DNA of 64,000 bases, taken from Gammaproteobacteria bacterium. GTDB taxonomy: Bacteria > Pseudomonadota > Gammaproteobacteria > Pseudomonadales > Cellvibrionaceae. The translations under genes and the position numbers were made by a program. Under the pieces are notes generated by a model, which was not told the origin of the DNA, ran no database searches, and worked only from the letters and a program-made list of their open reading frames with translations. Shown here one piece after another: positions 55,614-64,000 of the stretch. Location: assembly GCA_021151835.1 (NCBI GenBank), contig JAGKWO010000021.1:39710-103709 (forward strand). The letters are read 5' to 3'. The first letter of the stretch is position 1. Each line of letters begins with the position of its first letter.

Positions 55614-56579
55614 ATGAAAGATGTGTTTGACCTGAGTGCCCAGGTCCCGATCCAGATGAACGGCATGCGCTTCGACCAGATCGCCTCGGAGTTGTTCCCC
55701 GATTTTTCCCGCTCGCGCTTGCAAAGCTGGATCAAGGATGGCCAGCTCAAAGTGGATGGCCGGGTTGCCAAACCCAAAGATAAATTAATCGGTGGAGAGA
55801 CACTGGAGCTCAAGGCGGAGCTGGAAGCGCAGGGCGAGTGGGAGCCGGAGGAGATCACCCTCAATATCATCCATGAAGACGACGACCTGATTATCATCAA
55901 CAAGCAGGCCGGATTGGTTGTGCACCCGGCGGCCGGTAATTACACCGGTACCCTGGTGAATGCATTGATCAACCATATTCCGGGTTTGGTCAATTTGCCG
56001 CGCGCCGGCATTGTCCATCGCCTGGATAAGGAAACCACCGGGTTGATGGTCGTTGCCAAAACGCTGGAGGCCCACACCGATCTGGTAGAGCAGCTAGCGG
56101 ATCGCACTGTAAACCGTGAGTATGAAGCGGTTGCCGTGGGCGCCATGACCGGTGGTGGTACAGTGGATGCACCGATGGGGCGCCATCCACTCCAGCGTAA
56201 ATTGATGGCGGTATTGAGTGCAGGCGGTAAACGTGCTGTTACCCATTATCGCGTTGCCAAACGCTACCCCAGCCACACCCATATCCGCGTGAAACTGGAA
56301 ACGGGCCGCACGCACCAGATCCGTGTGCACATGGCCCATATCGGGCACGCATTGGTTGGCGACCAAACCTACGGCAGCCGTTTTAAAATCCCCAAAGGCG
56401 CCAACCAGCATTTGATTGATACGCTGAAAAGTTTCCCGCGGCAGGCCTTGCATGCCTTCAAATTGGGCTTGGAACACCCCGGTACCGGTGAATACACCGA
56501 ATGGACTGCACCGCTGCCGGACGATTTTAAAAACCTGCTTGATGCACTGAATACCGGTTACACCCTCGCTGATGATTAG
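55614..56579 (+). CDS. rluD: 23S rRNA pseudouridine synthase RluD
   Basis: 321 residues. N-terminal S4 RNA-binding domain (residues about 15-75), then the RluA-type catalytic domain with GIVHRLDKETTGLMVVAKT, whose Asp is the catalytic residue, and GRTHQIRVHMAHIGHALVGDQTYG. It makes pseudouridines 1911, 1915 and 1917 of helix 69 (family knowledge). Divergent from bamD across 162 bases, as in E. coli and Pseudomonas; overlaps pgeF by eight bases. Confidence 0.95.
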   Translation: MKDVFDLSAQVPIQMNGMRFDQIASELFPDFSRSRLQSWIKDGQLKVDGRVAKPKDKLIGGETLELKAELEAQGEWEPEEITLNIIHEDDDLIIINKQAGLVVHPAAGNYTGTLVNALINHIPGLVNLPRAGIVHRLDKETTGLMVVAKTLEAHTDLVEQLADRTVNREYEAVAVGAMTGGGTVDAPMGRHPLQRKLMAVLSAGGKRAVTHYRVAKRYPSHTHIRVKLETGRTHQIRVHMAHIGHALVGDQTYGSRFKIPKGANQHLIDTLKSFPRQALHAFKLGLEHPGTGEYTEWTAPLPDDFKNLLDALNTGYTLADD

Positions 56580-57330
56580 CTCCTGCGGAATTATCCCTGA
56601 TTGGCCTGCGCCTGCCGGCGTGCGGGCGTTCATCAGCACCCGCACAGGTGGTTTTAGCCAGGCGCCCTATGCGAGTAATAATTTTGGCTTGCATGTGGGC
56701 GATGATCCGCAAGCGGTGGAAAAGAATCGCAACCAGTTGGGTATGACCCTGGGGCTCACAAAAGCGCCACAATGGCTTGAACAGGTACACGGCATAAAAG
56801 TTGTAAACGCCAAAGCGGATGGCATGGTGCGCACAGCTGATGGCAGTTATAGCGATCAACGCGGGCAAGCTTGTGTGGTGATGACTGCTGACTGCCTGCC
56901 GATTTTGCTCTGCGATAAGCAGGGCACCCGGGTAGCCGCATTGCATTGCGGCTGGCGCAGCCTGGCGAAAGGGATCTGTGCCAAAGGTATCTCGAAATTC
57001 AACCTTGCCCCGCGCGAGCTTATGGCTTACCTCGGCCCTGCAATATCGCAACCGAATTTCGAGGTTGGGATTGATGTACTCGAGGCTTTTTTCAAAGTTG
57101 CACGCACTGCGCAGCATGCTGAGCAAATCGCTGCTGTATTTAAACCCGCCTACCGTCCGCTGCATTTTTTTGCCGATATCTACGCCCTGGCGCGCGCCGA
57201 ATTGAATGCGTTGGGGGTGGTCGATGTATATGGTGGCGGCTACTGCACCTATGCTGAGGACGCGCGCTTTTATTCGTACCGGCGTGACAAAACCACTGGC
57301 CGCATGGCAAGTTTGATTTGGCTTGAATAA
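56572..57330 (+). CDS. pgeF: Peptidoglycan editing factor PgeF (multicopper-oxidase-like, YfiH)
   Basis: 252 residues of the DUF152 family. The metal-binding His and Cys lie in LEQVHGIKV, VVMTADCLPILL and AALHCGWRSLAKG. Known members remove misincorporated L-Ser from UDP-MurNAc peptides. The ATG overlaps the rluD stop (ATGATTAG), so translation is coupled. Confidence 0.92.
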   Translation: MISSCGIIPDWPAPAGVRAFISTRTGGFSQAPYASNNFGLHVGDDPQAVEKNRNQLGMTLGLTKAPQWLEQVHGIKVVNAKADGMVRTADGSYSDQRGQACVVMTADCLPILLCDKQGTRVAALHCGWRSLAKGICAKGISKFNLAPRELMAYLGPAISQPNFEVGIDVLEAFFKVARTAQHAEQIAAVFKPAYRPLHFFADIYALARAELNALGVVDVYGGGYCTYAEDARFYSYRRDKTTGRMASLIWLE

Positions 57331-57456
57331 TTGTTTGCGCGCTGAATCCAGCCGGATGCAAGTTGCATCTAAATTTCCGTGTACACATTTATGGCTGGTT
57401 TGCGGCCGTCAACTGGCGATGCTTTTCTAATCCGCCGTCAAATTGGAGACTTATTA

Positions 57457-58215
57457 ATGGCAACGCACCCGTTCAAAATCGAAATCTGTGTTGAAGGAAT
57501 CGATGGACTTGTTGCTGCACAGCAAGCGGGCGCTGACCGGGTTGAGCTTTGCGCAAGCCTGCTTGAAGGCGGTTTGACCCCAAGCCTGGGGGTGATTCGC
57601 GAGGCCGTGCGCGTTGCGACTGTTCCATTCCACGTTATTGTGCGGCCACGCGGTGGCGACTTTCTCTATTCCGAACTCGAATTTCGCAGCATGATTGAAG
57701 ATGTCAAAGTACTGCGCGATATGGGCGTTGCCGGTGTAGTCATTGGATGCCTCACGCCCGACGGGCAAATTGATGAGGTGCGAACCAGCGCACTGGTCGC
57801 TGCGGCAAGACCAATGAAGGTGACCTGTCATCGCGCATTCGATATGACACGCGATTATCGCGAGGCACTGGAAGCACTGATTCGTGCAGGCGTTGATCGG
57901 GTATTGACGAGCGGCCAGCGCGACACCGCAGTCGAGGGCAGCGACATTCTCAGGGATACCAAGGCCATTGCCAGCGGGCGCATTATCATCATGGCCTGTG
58001 GTGCGCTTGATGCACACAATATTGCGCAGGTGCGCGCTGCTACCGGTGTTGATGAAATGCATTTTGCCGCGCTCAAAACGCTCCGGAGCGGTATGGATTT
58101 TCGCAACCCGCACGTTGGTATGGGAGGGACGGCACTGGAGCGGGAGTATGAAATTACACTGACAGATGTCGATGCCGTGAGAGCCACCATCGCCGCTGCG
58201 CGCGCAGCCAGCTAA
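57457..58215 (+). CDS. cutC: Copper homeostasis protein CutC
   Basis: 252 residues, TIM-barrel family: IEICVEGIDGLVAAQQAGADRVELC, LLEGGLTPSLG, VIVRPRGGDFLYS and TCHRAFDMT. ATG at 57457 follows GGAGAC. The name comes from copper tolerance in E. coli; the reaction is not established, so the functional call is weak although the family call is sure. Confidence 0.93.
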   Translation: MATHPFKIEICVEGIDGLVAAQQAGADRVELCASLLEGGLTPSLGVIREAVRVATVPFHVIVRPRGGDFLYSELEFRSMIEDVKVLRDMGVAGVVIGCLTPDGQIDEVRTSALVAAARPMKVTCHRAFDMTRDYREALEALIRAGVDRVLTSGQRDTAVEGSDILRDTKAIASGRIIIMACGALDAHNIAQVRAATGVDEMHFAALKTLRSGMDFRNPHVGMGGTALEREYEITLTDVDAVRATIAAARAAS

Positions 58216-58280
58216 GCTGGATTTAGCCTCACACGCGTGCCTGTTTTGATATTTACTTTACCACCCACAAGGAGCTCACC

Positions 58281-58820
58281 ATGGACCTCGATCAAATTGA
58301 AAAGCTGAATGACCTGAAACAAAAGGGATTGATTACTGAAGAAGAATTTCAGCAAGCGAAAGAACGCATCCTGGGCGCGCAAACGAAAGCGCATTCCAGT
58401 GCGCAGGACAATGCGCAAATCCAGCCGCACACCATTATGCAGACCAATAATTACGATTACGCGATGGTGCTGCACCTCACCCAGTTTTGCTCCTGGCTAT
58501 TTCCGTTCCTGGGGTTGATTGTGCCGCTCATTATGTGGCAATCGAAAAAAGACGATGCTTACGTCGACCAGCAAGGCAAAGTAGTAATGAACTGGATTTT
58601 CAGTTCAATTATTTATGCCATTGCGGGAATTGTGTTGTGTTTTATCCTGATCGGTATTCCATTGTTGGTCCTGTTATTTATCTGTTCCATCGTCTTTACC
58701 ATTATGGGTGCGATTGATGCTAACAAAGGCATCATTAAAAACTACCCGCTTACTATCAAATTTTTTGATGTAAATGAAACGCCGCGCCCTGCACCGGTGA
58801 ATACCACCAACCAGATTTGA
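58281..58820 (+). CDS. SHOCT and DUF4870 membrane protein
   Basis: 179 residues. Residues 4-31 are an SHOCT motif (EKLNDLKQKGLITEEEFQQAKERIL). Three hydrophobic helices (about 62-85, 100-125 and 130-150) form the DUF4870 part with the conserved QQGKVVMNW-like block. Function unknown; SHOCT segments often mark small oligomeric membrane proteins. AAGGAG precedes the ATG. Confidence 0.88.
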   Translation: MDLDQIEKLNDLKQKGLITEEEFQQAKERILGAQTKAHSSAQDNAQIQPHTIMQTNNYDYAMVLHLTQFCSWLFPFLGLIVPLIMWQSKKDDAYVDQQGKVVMNWIFSSIIYAIAGIVLCFILIGIPLLVLLFICSIVFTIMGAIDANKGIIKNYPLTIKFFDVNETPRPAPVNTTNQI

Positions 58821-58868
58821 TCTGGCGCAACTGTCACCCTTTTCTTTTCAACCAGGCCAACGGGCCTG

Positions 58869-58895
58869 CTTGAAAACCCGCTTCCCGCCCCAACG
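58869..58895 (+). promoter_or_regulatory. Sigma-32-like heat-shock promoter of clpB
   Basis: CTTGAAA (58869-58875), a 12-base spacer, then CCCCAAC (58888-58894), closely matching the sigma-32 consensus CTTGAA-N12-15-CCCCAT. It lies about 45 bases before the clpB start codon. Confidence 0.75.
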
Positions 58896-58937
58896 TTTGC
58901 TTCAACCGATTAGTCTTATCGCGCTTGAGGTAATTCC

Positions 58938-61595
58938 ATGCGTATCGACCGTTTAACTAACCAATTACAAGTCGCCCTTTCCGACGCCCAGTCCATCGCC
59001 TTGGGGCAGGATCACAGCCAACTCGATCCCGGTCACTTGCTGCTCGCCATGATCGACCAAAAAGGTGCCGGCAGTGTGCGCCTGTTGCTCAGCCAGGCTG
59101 GTTTTGATGTGGCGGGTTTGCGCACGTCGTTGAATGAATATCTGGAAAATTTACCGCAAATTAAAAATCCCACCGGTGAAGTCACTATGTCGCCGGATAT
59201 GGTGCGTTTGTTAAACCTGGCTGATCGCCATGCGCAAAAAGTTGGCGATAAATTTGTTTCCAGCGATTCGGTGTTAGTGATATTGATGACTGAGTCGCAA
59301 GGCACTGTTGCCGAGTTATTGAAAAAATTTGGTAACGCCCAGCGCCTGCAACAAGCCATTCAAAAAGTCCGTGGCGGCGATACGGTTGATGATGCCGATT
59401 CCGAAGGTAATCGCCAGGCATTGGAAAAATATACAGTAGATTTAACCGCGCGCGCTGAAGCGGGCAAGCTGGATCCGGTGATTGGTCGCGATGATGAAAT
59501 TCGTCGCACTATTCAGGTATTGCAGCGGCGCAGTAAAAATAATCCGGTATTAATTGGTGAACCGGGAGTGGGTAAAACGGCGATTGTGGAAGGCCTTGCG
59601 CAACGCATTGTCAATGGCGAAGTGCCGGAAGGTTTAAAAGATAAACGCTTGTTATCACTTGACCTTGGTGGGTTGCTTGCCGGTGCAAAATTCCGCGGTG
59701 AATTTGAAGAACGGCTGAAATCCGTTATCAATGAACTAAGCAAGCAAGAAGGCCGCATCATTTTATTTATCGATGAGTTGCACACGATGGTCGGTGCGGG
59801 CAAAGGTGAAGGTGCGATGGATGCCGGCAATATGCTTAAGCCTGCACTTTCGCGTGGTGAGTTGCATTGCGTGGGCGCAACCACTTTGGATGAATATCGT
59901 AAATATATCGAAAAAGATGCCGCCCTTGAGCGGCGTTTCCAGAAAGTGCTGGTTGATGAGCCGAATGAGGAAGATACCATCGCGATTTTACGTGGCTTGA
60001 AAGAGCGCTACGAAGTTCACCACGGCGTGGATATTACGGATTCGGCAATTATTGCTGCTGCAAAATTATCGCAACGTTACATTACTGATCGCCAATTACC
60101 GGATAAGGCAATTGATTTGATCGATGAAGCTGCCAGCCGTATCCGAATGGAAATTGATTCCAAACCGGAAGAAATGGATCGCCTTGAGCGCCGTTTGATC
60201 CAATTAAAAATCGAACGCGAAGCGGTAAAAAAAGACGAAGACGAAGCGAGTAAAAAGCGCCTCGCCAAAATTGATCTTGATATCGATAAAATCGAACGCG
60301 AATACGGTGATCTGGAAGAAATCTGGCGCGCGGAAAAAGCAGCGCTGCAAGGCTCCCATGAAATTAAAAGTCACCTTGAGCAAGCGCGTTTTGAATTGGA
60401 AGAAAAGCGTCGCAAAGGCGACCTTGCGCGCATGAGTGAATTGCAATATGGCATTATTCCGCAGCTGGAAAAACAATTGGATATGGCCAGCCAGGCAGAA
60501 ATGATGGAGATGAAACTGCTGCGCAATAAAGTGTCGGATGAAGAAATTGCTGAAGTCGTTTCCAAATGGACTGGTATTCCCGTGTCAAAAATGCTTGAAG
60601 GTGAACGCGAAAAATTATTGCGCATGGAAGAGTCATTGCACAAACGCGTGATCGGCCAGCACGAAGCGGTGGTGGCGGTTGCCAATGCGGTGCGTCGTTC
60701 GCGCGCGGGATTGAGCGATGCGAATCGTCCGAATGGATCGTTTTTATTTTTAGGGCCGACCGGTGTTGGTAAAACCGAATTGTGTAAATCACTGGCGGAA
60801 TTTTTATTCGATACCACGGATGCGTTGGTGCGTATCGACATGTCCGAGTTTATGGAAAAACATTCTGTTGCGCGGTTAATTGGTGCTCCGCCGGGTTATG
60901 TGGGTTACGAGGAGGGCGGTTACCTTACCGAAACTGTGCGCCGCAAACCTTATTCGGTGGTGCTGCTGGACGAAGTGGAAAAAGCGCACCCGGATGTATT
61001 CAATATTTTGTTACAGGTATTGGATGATGGCCGTTTGACCGATGGCCAGGGGCGCACCGTCGATTTCCGCAATACTGTTATTGTGATGACCTCCAACCTC
61101 GGTTCGGATCGCATCCAGGAATTGGCGGAAGACAAATCGTTTGATACGGTCAGCTTCGATAGTTTTGTGAGTGACGATATCAACAACTCACTCAACAACG
61201 AAAATCGCTACAACGCGATGAAGGATGCAGTAATGGAAGTGGTGGGCGCACATTTCCGGCCGGAATTTATCAACCGTATCGATGAAGTTGTTGTGTTCCA
61301 TCCACTCGGGCGCGAACAAATTCGCGGTATTGCCGATATCCAGTTAGATCTGCTGCGTAAACGCCTGGCTGAGCGTGAATTGAGCCTTGAACTTGAAGAT
61401 GATGTGATGGATAAACTTGCCAGTGTTGGTTTTGATCCGGTGTATGGTGCGCGCCCATTGAAACGTGCAATCCAGCAGCTAATTGAAAACCCGCTGGCGC
61501 AGGATATTCTCGCCGGTAAATTTGTCCCTGGCTCCATCATCCATGGAAAGTTGGTGGGCGATAAAATAGTGTTTGATCCGAAACGGTTAAATTGA
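58938..61595 (+). CDS. clpB: Disaggregase ClpB
   Basis: 885 residues. N-domain (LSDAQSIALGQDHSQLDPGHLL), two AAA+ rings with Walker A GEPGVGKT and GPTGVGKT, a coiled-coil M domain (about residues 410-525), and the C-terminal PLKRAIQQLIENPLAQ. It works with DnaK to pull apart protein aggregates. It is about 28 residues longer than E. coli ClpB (857); most of the extra lies in the second ring between SDRIQELA and MKDAVMEVV, an Asp/Ser/Asn-rich loop. Preceded by a sigma-32-like promoter. Confidence 0.95.
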   Translation: MRIDRLTNQLQVALSDAQSIALGQDHSQLDPGHLLLAMIDQKGAGSVRLLLSQAGFDVAGLRTSLNEYLENLPQIKNPTGEVTMSPDMVRLLNLADRHAQKVGDKFVSSDSVLVILMTESQGTVAELLKKFGNAQRLQQAIQKVRGGDTVDDADSEGNRQALEKYTVDLTARAEAGKLDPVIGRDDEIRRTIQVLQRRSKNNPVLIGEPGVGKTAIVEGLAQRIVNGEVPEGLKDKRLLSLDLGGLLAGAKFRGEFEERLKSVINELSKQEGRIILFIDELHTMVGAGKGEGAMDAGNMLKPALSRGELHCVGATTLDEYRKYIEKDAALERRFQKVLVDEPNEEDTIAILRGLKERYEVHHGVDITDSAIIAAAKLSQRYITDRQLPDKAIDLIDEAASRIRMEIDSKPEEMDRLERRLIQLKIEREAVKKDEDEASKKRLAKIDLDIDKIEREYGDLEEIWRAEKAALQGSHEIKSHLEQARFELEEKRRKGDLARMSELQYGIIPQLEKQLDMASQAEMMEMKLLRNKVSDEEIAEVVSKWTGIPVSKMLEGEREKLLRMEESLHKRVIGQHEAVVAVANAVRRSRAGLSDANRPNGSFLFLGPTGVGKTELCKSLAEFLFDTTDALVRIDMSEFMEKHSVARLIGAPPGYVGYEEGGYLTETVRRKPYSVVLLDEVEKAHPDVFNILLQVLDDGRLTDGQGRTVDFRNTVIVMTSNLGSDRIQELAEDKSFDTVSFDSFVSDDINNSLNNENRYNAMKDAVMEVVGAHFRPEFINRIDEVVVFHPLGREQIRGIADIQLDLLRKRLAERELSLELEDDVMDKLASVGFDPVYGARPLKRAIQQLIENPLAQDILAGKFVPGSIIHGKLVGDKIVFDPKRLN

Positions 61596-61598
61596 GGC

Positions 61599-61633
61599 AA
61601 AAAAATGGCCATCGATTGATGGCCATTTTTTTT
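61599..61633 (+). terminator. Terminator of clpB
   Basis: A perfect stem built from AAAAAATGGCCAT and ATGGCCATTTTTT around a six-base loop with a long T run, just after the clpB stop; it also serves the convergent DUF4124 gene. Confidence 0.92.
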
Positions 61634-61651
61634 GAATTCCGCACTGCGCCA

Positions 61652-62080
61652 CTAGCATTCCTGATTGATGACATCCTGCATTAACTGGCGTTCTTTTTCT
61701 TTCTCTTCCGGTGACATGTATACGGTATAGCCCGCAGAGTTTTTCGTGCGGATCATCGAGCCGGAATTTAACAGGTTCAGGTTTTCCCTGGCTTTTTGGC
61801 AGCGTTCGGGATCTTTCGCTACGGCAGTCGCTTCCTGAACAATGTTGCCAGTTGAACTGGTAGTGGAAGTAGTTGCCGGGGCGGGGATTGGATCGCTATG
61901 CCCGGTGCGGGTTTTTACCAGTTTTGCCTGTACATCTTTTGGTGGATGCTCCCCGTAATGAACAACGCCCTTGCTGTCTTTCCAGGTATACACCTTGCCA
62001 TCTTTGGCGATAGCAGTGCTTGACAGGGTAATGGCTGTCATCAGGACAGCAGATGCCATCAAAACGGAGGAGAGCTTCAT
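61652..62080 (-). CDS. Exported DUF4124-domain protein
   Basis: 142 residues from the ATG at 62080 with AAGG eight bases upstream; a second ATG at 62086 is two codons earlier. Signal peptide ends AIAKDG (about residue 25). The DUF4124 motif KVYTWKDSKGVVHYGEHPP follows, then a Thr/Ser/Pro linker and a helical tail ending in NQEC with two Cys overall (ERCQKA and NQEC). Function unknown. Confidence 0.85.
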   Translation of the reverse strand: MKLSSVLMASAVLMTAITLSSTAIAKDGKVYTWKDSKGVVHYGEHPPKDVQAKLVKTRTGHSDPIPAPATTSTTSSTGNIVQEATAVAKDPERCQKARENLNLLNSGSMIRTKNSAGYTVYMSPEEKEKERQLMQDVINQEC

Positions 62081-62250
62081 GATCATTGCCTTGGGTTATA
62101 ACCGGTTGAATGCAGCAACTATAGACGCTATCGACTGGCAGTGAAACTGCGGCGCCCAAATCTGTGAGCGAGTGCAAGCCCTGAATCGCCTGCGTTAATA
62201 CTTCAACCCGATAATAACTGCTAAAAAATGAACAAAAGCTGGCTATTTTC

Positions 62251-62279
62251 TTGACATTGCCGTTTATCTTGGGAGAATT
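62251..62279 (+). promoter_or_regulatory. Promoter candidate for the acetolactate synthase gene
   Basis: Perfect -35 TTGACA at 62251-62256 with GAGAAT at 62273-62278 (four of six) as -10, spacer 16. Transcription would give a leader of about 345 bases before the GTG at 62627. Confidence 0.5.
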
Positions 62280-62626
62280 GCCACTCCGCTAGATGGCTTG
62301 CAGATGTCCCTAAGCTGGGGCGTTACTCTGCTTCCCGCCAAGTCACCCTCTTGGCGACCCATCTAATGGCGCGGTTCCTACCAGAACCTGCCTGAGAAAA
62401 CCTGTGCATACCTGCCTGGTTTTCGCTGATCCGATCCTGACCTTGCCGGGTTTTGATCGTGGATCATTCACGGCGTTGGCCTGCCCTAAGTGCTGATGCT
62501 TTCCTGTGTGATTCTTTACTGGTTTACCAACGGCATTCCTTCTGGCTTTTATAGTCATTGGTATCAATTAACCGGCAAAAGACACACGCGCATAAATGCG
62601 ATTCACATCCTAAAAGGGGAATTATT
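62280..62626 (+). promoter_or_regulatory. Long structured leader upstream of the acetolactate synthase gene
   Basis: No gene of convincing size. It holds stems CGCCAAG/CTTGGCG at about 62337-62357, GGTTC/GAACC near 62376-62391, and a GATCC...GGATC pair near 62439-62466, and a 20-codon open frame starting near 62306 (MSLSWGVTLLPAK...). A regulatory leader is plausible; no Ile/Leu/Val-rich peptide was found. Confidence 0.3.
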
Positions 62627-64000
62627 GTGGAAATGCTTTCCGGCGGAGATATGCTCATCCGCGCCCTGAAAGACGAAGGTGTTGAGTACCTGTTCAGCAC
62701 AGCTTCATGGTCAAGCACGCCAGCGAAATTCCGGACATCGTCAAAAAGGCTTATTACATTGCGTCTACCGGGCGTCCTGGTCCAGTGGTTATCGATGTAC
62801 CTAAAGACATTACCAGCCCGCTCTATACCTTCCCGTACGAATACCCCGAGAAGGTAAAAATGCGTTCCTATAATCCGGCAACACGCGGTCACTCCGGCCA
62901 GATCAAAAAAGCAGTGCAATTGCTGCTCGGCGCCAAGCGCCCGATGATCTACTCTGGTGGCGGTGTAGTGCAGGGCAATGCATCGCATTTGCTCAAGGAT
63001 TTGGTCGATCTGTTGAATTATCCGGTGACCAATACGTTGATGGGGCTCGGTGCATATCCCGGAACCGGGAAAAATTTCCTGGGTATGCTGGGTATGCATG
63101 GCACTTACGAAGCGAACACGGCAATGCATCACAGCGATGTGATCCTGGCGGTAGGCGCACGTTTTGATGATCGTGTTACTAACGCGGTCAGTAAATTTTG
63201 CCCGAACGCAAAAATTATCCATATCGATATCGACCCGGCTTCCATTTCCAAAACGGTGGTTGCCGATGTCCCGATCGTCGGTGCAGTGGATAGCGTACTT
63301 ACCGAAATGCTGACCCTGATTAAAGAGAGCAGCGAAAAACCGGATGCGCAGGCACTCGCGGCATGGTGGGAACAAATTAACGAATGGCGCGAGCGCCACG
63401 GCATTTACACGCAAAATCGTTTCGATACTACCGGCGATAAAATCAAACCGCAGGAAGTTATCCAGGCAATTTGGGAAGTGACCAAGGGTGATGCTTACGT
63501 AACATCCGACGTAGGCCAGCACCAGATGTTCGCGGCGCAATATTATCGTTTTGATAAACCGCGCCGCTGGATCAACTCCGGTGGCCTTGGCACCATGGGC
63601 TTTGGTTTGCCGGCGGCGATGGGTGTGCAAGTGGCATATCGCGATGCCACCGTTGTGTGTGTGACTGGTGAAGGTTCGATCCAGATGTGTATCCAGGAAT
63701 TATCCTGCTGCACCCAATACCATCTGCCGGTAAAAATTATTTGTTTGAACAATCAGGCGCTCGGCATGGTTCGCCAATGGCAAGACATGCAGTACTCCGG
63801 CCGTTACGCAGAAAGTTTGTATGAAGATTCATTGCCGGATTTCATCAAACTCGCCGAAGCCTATGGCCACGTGGGTATGCGTGTAACCAAACGCGAAGAG
63901 TTGAAACAAAAATTGGAAGAATGTTTTGCGTTGAAAGATCGTGTTGTATTTATGGACATCATGGTCGATCAATCCGAACACGTTTACCCAATGCAGGTTG
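62627..64000 (+). pseudogene. ilvI: Acetolactate synthase large subunit, internally deleted and frameshifted (runs off the window)
   Basis: GTG at 62627 (AAGGGG upstream) begins the normal start EMLSGGDMLIRALKDEGVEYLF (up to about 62698). The sequence then jumps straight to SFMVKHASEIPDIVKKAYYIASTGRPGPVVID, in a different frame (from about 62700). Compared with E. coli acetolactate synthases, roughly 106 residues are missing: GYPGGAV, the essential TPP-activating Glu of the RHEQAA block and the SGPGATN block. The lost length is not a multiple of three. Beyond this the gene is intact (GARFDDRVT, DVGQHQMFAAQYY, GGLGTMGFGLPAA, and the TPP motif GEGSIQM with NNQALGMVRQW) to the window end. As given it cannot make active enzyme. 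Either a true pseudogene or an assembly/sequencing deletion. Confidence 0.85.

Noticed and set aside
54549..55724. The 391-residue minus-strand frame as full-length BamD
   Set aside because: The extra N-terminus is antisense to rluD; the lipoprotein signal starts at 55451.
62524..63630. A 368-residue minus-strand frame opposite the acetolactate synthase gene
   Set aside because: It is the antisense shadow of conserved ThDP-enzyme sequence and has no family features.

Overview
The window reads as chromosomal DNA of a Cellvibrio-like marine or soil gammaproteobacterium (inference). The grounds are the block murJ-ribF-ileS-lspA-fkpB-ispH running into a type IV pilus minor-pilin operon next to pilSR, the arrangement known from Pseudomonas and relatives, plus a large TonB receptor of the Xanthomonas/Caulobacter carbohydrate type and moderate GC content. 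No rRNA, tRNA, CRISPR array, transposase or phage gene was seen.

Layout. 1-1250: the tail of a gene, a small membrane protein and an exported glutathione peroxidase. 1260-4800: a TonB-dependent receptor with two LacI-type operator-like palindromes upstream. 4940-9923 (minus strand): the most interesting locus, a ribosomal-peptide operon with a HlyD adaptor, a C39 peptidase-ABC exporter, a previously hidden 57-residue double-glycine peptide (6314-6487), an ATP-grasp ligase and a precursor with four TTxxxxEE repeats. It matches the plesiocin (group 2) graspetide type, in which Thr and Glu side chains are joined by esters. 10251-13453: a cyanide-insensitive-type cytochrome bd oxidase and a GbsR-like regulator with palindromes and an FNR/Anr-like box at its promoter. 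13454-15836: a broken small membrane gene, a DCC-family protein and a CPA2 antiporter. 15980-27279: two very large hybrid sensor kinases around a glycerophosphodiester phosphodiesterase, then a methyltransferase/phytanoyl-CoA-dioxygenase fusion. 27376-32779: a solute-binding protein, a highly structured intergenic stretch ending in a minus-strand terminator (candidate RNA), an 83-residue unknown protein, and a 2-oxoacid decarboxylase plus L-amino-acid-oxidase pair. 32836-34556: a DUF481 barrel and an LprI-MliC lysozyme-inhibitor fusion.

34649-42165: the housekeeping block (peptidoglycan flippase, FAD synthesis, Ile-tRNA synthetase, lipoprotein signal peptidase, prolyl isomerase, isoprenoid enzyme), with a long palindromic element between ileS and lspA. 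42142-52686: the type IV pilus region: an orphan pseudopilin on the minus strand, fimT-pilV-pilW-pilX-pilY1-pilE, and convergent pilS-pilR. 52863-61595: nadE, bamD, rluD-pgeF, cutC, a SHOCT/DUF4870 protein and clpB with a sigma-32-like promoter. 61652-64000: a DUF4124 protein and an acetolactate synthase large-subunit gene that, as given, lacks about 320 bases of its TPP-activating domain and is out of frame.

How genes work together: the five-gene minus-strand cluster can make, modify, cleave and export a multi-hairpin peptide without further genes. The amino-acid oxidase and decarboxylase can convert an amino acid through its 2-oxoacid to an aldehyde. The pilus genes supply the priming minor-pilin/PilY1 tip complex under PilSR control.
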